From Peptococcaceae bacterium (GTDB lineage: Bacteria > Bacillota > Desulfitobacteriia > Desulfitobacteriales > Syntrophobotulaceae): a stretch of 64,000 bases of DNA. The stretch spans positions 1 to 64,000 of the forward strand of contig JAAYOJ010000107.1 of assembly GCA_012520405.1 (NCBI GenBank). The letters are read 5' to 3'. Positions 61,646 through 64,000 of the stretch are shown piece after piece; positions within the stretch are counted from its first letter, which is position 1; every line of letters starts with the position of its first letter. Under the pieces are notes generated by a model. It was not told the origin of the DNA and ran no database searches. It saw nothing but the letters and a program-made list of their open reading frames with translations. A program made the translations under genes and the position numbers.

Positions 61646-62221
61646 ATGAGTTATACTCCAGATTATTTCAGAACCCTGGCTGCTGAAAAACTGACCGCGG
61701 AGAGATTTCAACATACTATTGGGGTTGAAGCCTGGGCCGGTAAATTAGCCCTAAAGTTCGGCCTAAATAAGCAGGCGGCTGCCTTAGCTGCTTTAACTCA
61801 TGATTTGGCTAAACAATTCTCTCTGACGGACCAACTGGCTAAAGCTAAGGAATATGACTTAATTTATTATCCCGAAGACCTAGACCACCCTCAGGTTCTC
61901 CATGGGCGTATAGCAGCTTATGTTCTGGAAAATGAATATCAAATAAGCGATAGGGATATTCTCAATGCCGTTGCTAACCATACTTTGGGTAGACCGAAAA
62001 TGTCACCTCTGGAAATGTTAATTTATAGTGCAGATTTGACAGAACCGGGTCGGAACTTCCCGGGAGTAGACAAGTTACGCCAGAAGTTGTATCATGACCT
62101 TAGCAGGGGAACCCTTGCTTGTTTGGAGCATACTATGCAGTACTTAATAAACAACAAGAAAGTAATTCATCCTTTGACTATTCTTACATATGAAGATCTT
62201 AAACATGAATTGAGTAAATAA
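61646..62221 (+). CDS. yqeK: YqeK-type HD phosphohydrolase (Ap4A hydrolase)
   Basis: 191 aa. RFQHTIGVEAWAGKLALKFG, LTHDLAKQF (HD motif, about 53-54), HPQVLHGRIAAYVL and NHTLGRPKMSPLEMLIYSADLTEPGR are characteristic of YqeK, a symmetric Ap4A hydrolase. Adjacent to rsfS as usual. A longer gap and hairpin separate it from the nadD side. Confidence 0.9.
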   Translation: MSYTPDYFRTLAAEKLTAERFQHTIGVEAWAGKLALKFGLNKQAAALAALTHDLAKQFSLTDQLAKAKEYDLIYYPEDLDHPQVLHGRIAAYVLENEYQISDRDILNAVANHTLGRPKMSPLEMLIYSADLTEPGRNFPGVDKLRQKLYHDLSRGTLACLEHTMQYLINNKKVIHPLTILTYEDLKHELSK

Positions 62222-62235
62222 AGGAGGCTTCAATA

Positions 62236-62577
62236 TTGGTTATTGCCCATAACCAGTTAAGTAAAGTTGTAAACTTAATTGAAGACAAGAAGGGCACACA
62301 AATTACAGTCCTTAATCTCCAGGGGATATCAATTATTACAGATTATTTTATTATTGTTACCGGGAATTCAACAACGCAGACTAAAGCGATAACGGATAAT
62401 CTGGTTGAGAAATTGCCTGAGCTGGGGATTAAAATTCTGAGAAAAGAGGGACTTCCCGAAGCAACATGGGTGCTACTTGATTGCGGAGACCTGGTTATTC
62501 ATATTATGACACCTGAGACTAGAGAGTTCTATAATTTGGAAAGACTATGGGGAGATGCCCAGGAAATAACGCTTTAA
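62236..62577 (+). CDS. rsfS: Ribosome silencing factor RsfS
   Basis: 113 aa, TTG start with AGGAGG upstream. DYFIIVTGNSTTQTKAITDNLVEKL and WVLLDCGDLVIHIMTPETREFYNLERLWGDA are the family signatures. It blocks 30S-50S joining under starvation. Standard partner of yqeK. Confidence 0.93.
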   Translation: MVIAHNQLSKVVNLIEDKKGTQITVLNLQGISIITDYFIIVTGNSTTQTKAITDNLVEKLPELGIKILRKEGLPEATWVLLDCGDLVIHIMTPETREFYNLERLWGDAQEITL

Positions 62578-62590
62578 TTCAAAAATAGGG

Positions 62591-62626
62591 GGACAAGGGA
62601 TGGGTTCTCTTGTCCTTACTTTTTAA
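62591..62626 (+). terminator. Attenuator-like terminator upstream of leuS
   Basis: GGACAAG (62591-62597) pairs with CTTGTCC (62609-62615), then TTACTTTTTAA. The 5' arm region TAGGGG can alternatively pair with CCCCTA (62641-62645 area), which would break the terminator. No T-box core is present. Confidence 0.6.
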
Positions 62627-62663
62627 ATGATAAACTTGGTCCCCTAAACAGGAGGTTACAAAA

Positions 62664-64000
62664 GTGCAAGAAAAATATCTATTTAGAGAGATCGAGCCCA
62701 AATGGCAAAAAAAATGGCAGGAAAGCAAAGCGGGAAAAACTGAAACTAACTCCGGGAAAAAGAAATACTATGCTTTAGCTATGTTTCCCTATCCTTCCGG
62801 TAATTTGCACATGGGACATGTTCGCAATTATTCCATCGTTGATGTTATAGCCAGGTTTAAAAGAATGCAGGGCTTTAATGTTCTTCATCCTATCGGCTGG
62901 GATGCTTTTGGTTTGCCGGCTGAAAACGCAGCGATTAAGAATCAGAAGCCTCCTGCTGAATGGACTTGGGAAAATATCGCTAAAATGAAAAAGCAACTTC
63001 AGGAAATGGGAATTTCCTATGATTGGGACAGGGAGGTAGCTACTTGCCACCCGGATTATTATCGTTGGACCCAGTGGATTTTTCTGGAGTTTTATAAACA
63101 TGGATTGGTGTATAAAAAGAAGGCTAATGTCAATTGGTGCCCTTCTTGTGCTACGGTATTGGCTAATGAACAGGTTGTGGACGGAGCTTGTGAACGCTGT
63201 GAAACGACAGTAACTCAAAAAGATCTGGAACAATGGTTCTTTAAGATAACGGACTATTCCGAGCAGCTTTTGAATGATTTGGAAAAACTAACCGGCTGGC
63301 CGGAAAAAGTTAAAATAATGCAGCGCAATTGGATTGGACGTTCAGAAGGGGTGGAAGCTGTATTTAAGGTTGAAGAAAGCGGGGAACCTATTACGGTTTT
63401 CACTACCAGGATAGATACCATTTTTGGTGTTAGCTATGTGGTTTTGGCCCCTGAACATCCTTTAGTTGCTAAATTAGTCACAGGCACAGAGTATGAAAAA
63501 AAAGTGCGCGCTTTTCAGGAAAAAATGCAGGGTTTAAACGAAATTGCCAGAACTTCGAACGAAGCGGAAAAAGAAGGCATGTTTATTGGCCGCTATTGTG
63601 TTAACCCCTTAAGCGGCGAACGGGTTCCTATCTGGATTGCTAATTACGTCCTGTATGAATATGGCACCGGGGCAGTTATGGGTGTGCCCGGCCACGATGA
63701 AAGAGACTTTGAGTTTGCTAATAAATATAGTTTGCCGATTATCCGGGTTATTCTTGATCCTCAAATGTCCCCGGCGGATAAAGATAAGCCTATGGAGCAA
63801 GCTTATATTGAAGAGGGTATTATGGTTAATTCCGACCGTTTCGACGGTTTAACCAATAGTGATGCCTGGAATCAAATGGCGGATGAGTTGGTAGAGAAAA
63901 AGCTAGGAGAAAGAAAAATAAATTACAGGCTCAGAGACTGGCTTATTTCCCGTCAGCGCTACTGGGGTGCTCCAATTCCCATGATCTACTGCGAAGAATG
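62664..64000 (+). CDS. leuS: Leucyl-tRNA synthetase (5' part; runs off the window)
   Basis: GTG start at 62664 with GGAGGT upstream; the frame stays open to the window end (about 445 codons). [22 protein letters not shown] (HIGH motif, about 39-60), [16 protein letters not shown] and the Cys pair region [22 protein letters not shown] identify bacterial LeuRS. The CP1 editing domain begins with [13 protein letters not shown] and [15 protein letters not shown]. In the latter, most LeuRS read GTGAVMAVPAHDERD, so two Ala positions are Gly here. Confidence 0.95.
   Translation, partial: MQEKYLFREIEPKWQKKWQESKAGKTETNSGKKKYYALAMFPYPSGNLHMGHVRNYSIVDVIARFKRMQGFNVLHPIGWDAFGLPAENAAIKNQKPPAEWTWENIAKMKKQLQEMGISYDWDREVATCHPDYYRWTQWIFLEFYKHGLVYKKKANVNWCPSCATVLANEQVVDGACERCETTVTQKDLEQWFFKITDYSEQLLNDLEKLTGWPEKVKIMQRNWIGRSEGVEAVFKVEESGEPITVFTTRIDTIFGVSYVVLAPEHPLVAKLVTGTEYEKKVRAFQEKMQGLNEIARTSNEAEKEGMFIGRYCVNPLSGERVPIWIANYVLYEYGTGAVMGVPGHDERDFEFANKYSLPIIRVILDPQMSPADKDKPMEQAYIEEGIMVNSDRFDGLTNSDAWNQMADELVEKKLGERKINYRLRDWLISRQRYWGAPIPMIYCEE

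Overview
The window looks like a chromosomal segment of an anaerobic, spore-forming, low-to-mid GC Firmicute of the class Clostridia, probably Peptococcaceae-like. The evidence is strong AGGAGG-type ribosome binding sites, frequent TTG/GTG starts, SpoIVFA/SpoIVFB, a Spo0B-type protein beside obg, Rex, a T-box module, an L21 leader, and the mreBCD-mrdA-minDE-rodA-spoIVF-rng-rplU-rpmA-obg-nadD-rsfS order typical of that group. Assignment below class level is inference.

Layout. (1) 1-230: two copies of a 123-bp-period, hairpin-rich tandem repeat, cut by the window edge. (2) 399-4352: sulfur amino acid block. A minus-strand operon (cystathionine synthase/lyase, MalY/PatB-type C-S lyase, Rrf2 regulator) is divergent from cysK, with a perfect palindrome upstream of the operon. 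(3) 4419-16089: an operon built around a molybdenum aldehyde oxidoreductase of the Desulfovibrio Mop type. It has its own promoter and a long structured leader. It continues with a FAD/Fe-S/CCG-domain oxidoreductase, a zinc-ribbon redox protein, a MobA-like nucleotidyltransferase-HD fusion, a histidine phosphatase, a domain-swapped XdhC-like factor, a methyltransferase, a C_GCAxxG_C_C protein, a NifX-like protein and an AMP-forming CoA ligase. A Cys-rich PAS protein follows. This is the most interesting system in the window. The gene set resembles, from memory, the neighbourhood of the aldehyde oxidoreductase in Desulfovibrio vulgaris (DVU1551-1559), and its biochemistry is largely undefined.

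(4) 17234-27216: protein quality control (tig, clpX, lonB, lonA, engB) without clpP between tig and clpX, and interrupted by a minus-strand block (TraB-like, SPFH, Arc-like). (5) 27245-31283: transporters, a TIGR04086-type membrane protein, an AT-rich PemK/MazF-type toxin module with a 25-bp perfect hairpin upstream, and a structured intergenic region ending in a terminator. (6) 31284-33866: a GT-C glycosyltransferase, GT2 and small EamA/SMR trio reminiscent of an Arn-like lipid-carrier glycosylation route. (7) 33878-42963: valS behind a T-box module lacking Stem I, folC, a SPOR-domain protein, rex, cimA, maf and radC.

(8) 43075-52000: cell shape and division (mreBCD, PBP2, minDE, rodA; no minC) and sporulation proteins spoIVFA/FB. 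(9) 51974-57328: an HTH-Uma2 fusion, a TIGR03960-type radical SAM protein, DUF2935, DUF2344 and RNase E/G. (10) 57325-64000: L21 leader, rplU and rpmA (no Prp protease, and L27 without the Firmicute N-terminal extension), Spo0B-like, obg, yhbY, nadD, an RRM protein, yqeK, rsfS, and the 5' part of leuS behind an attenuator-like hairpin.

All functional calls rest on motif recognition and gene order read directly from the sequence. No database search was run.
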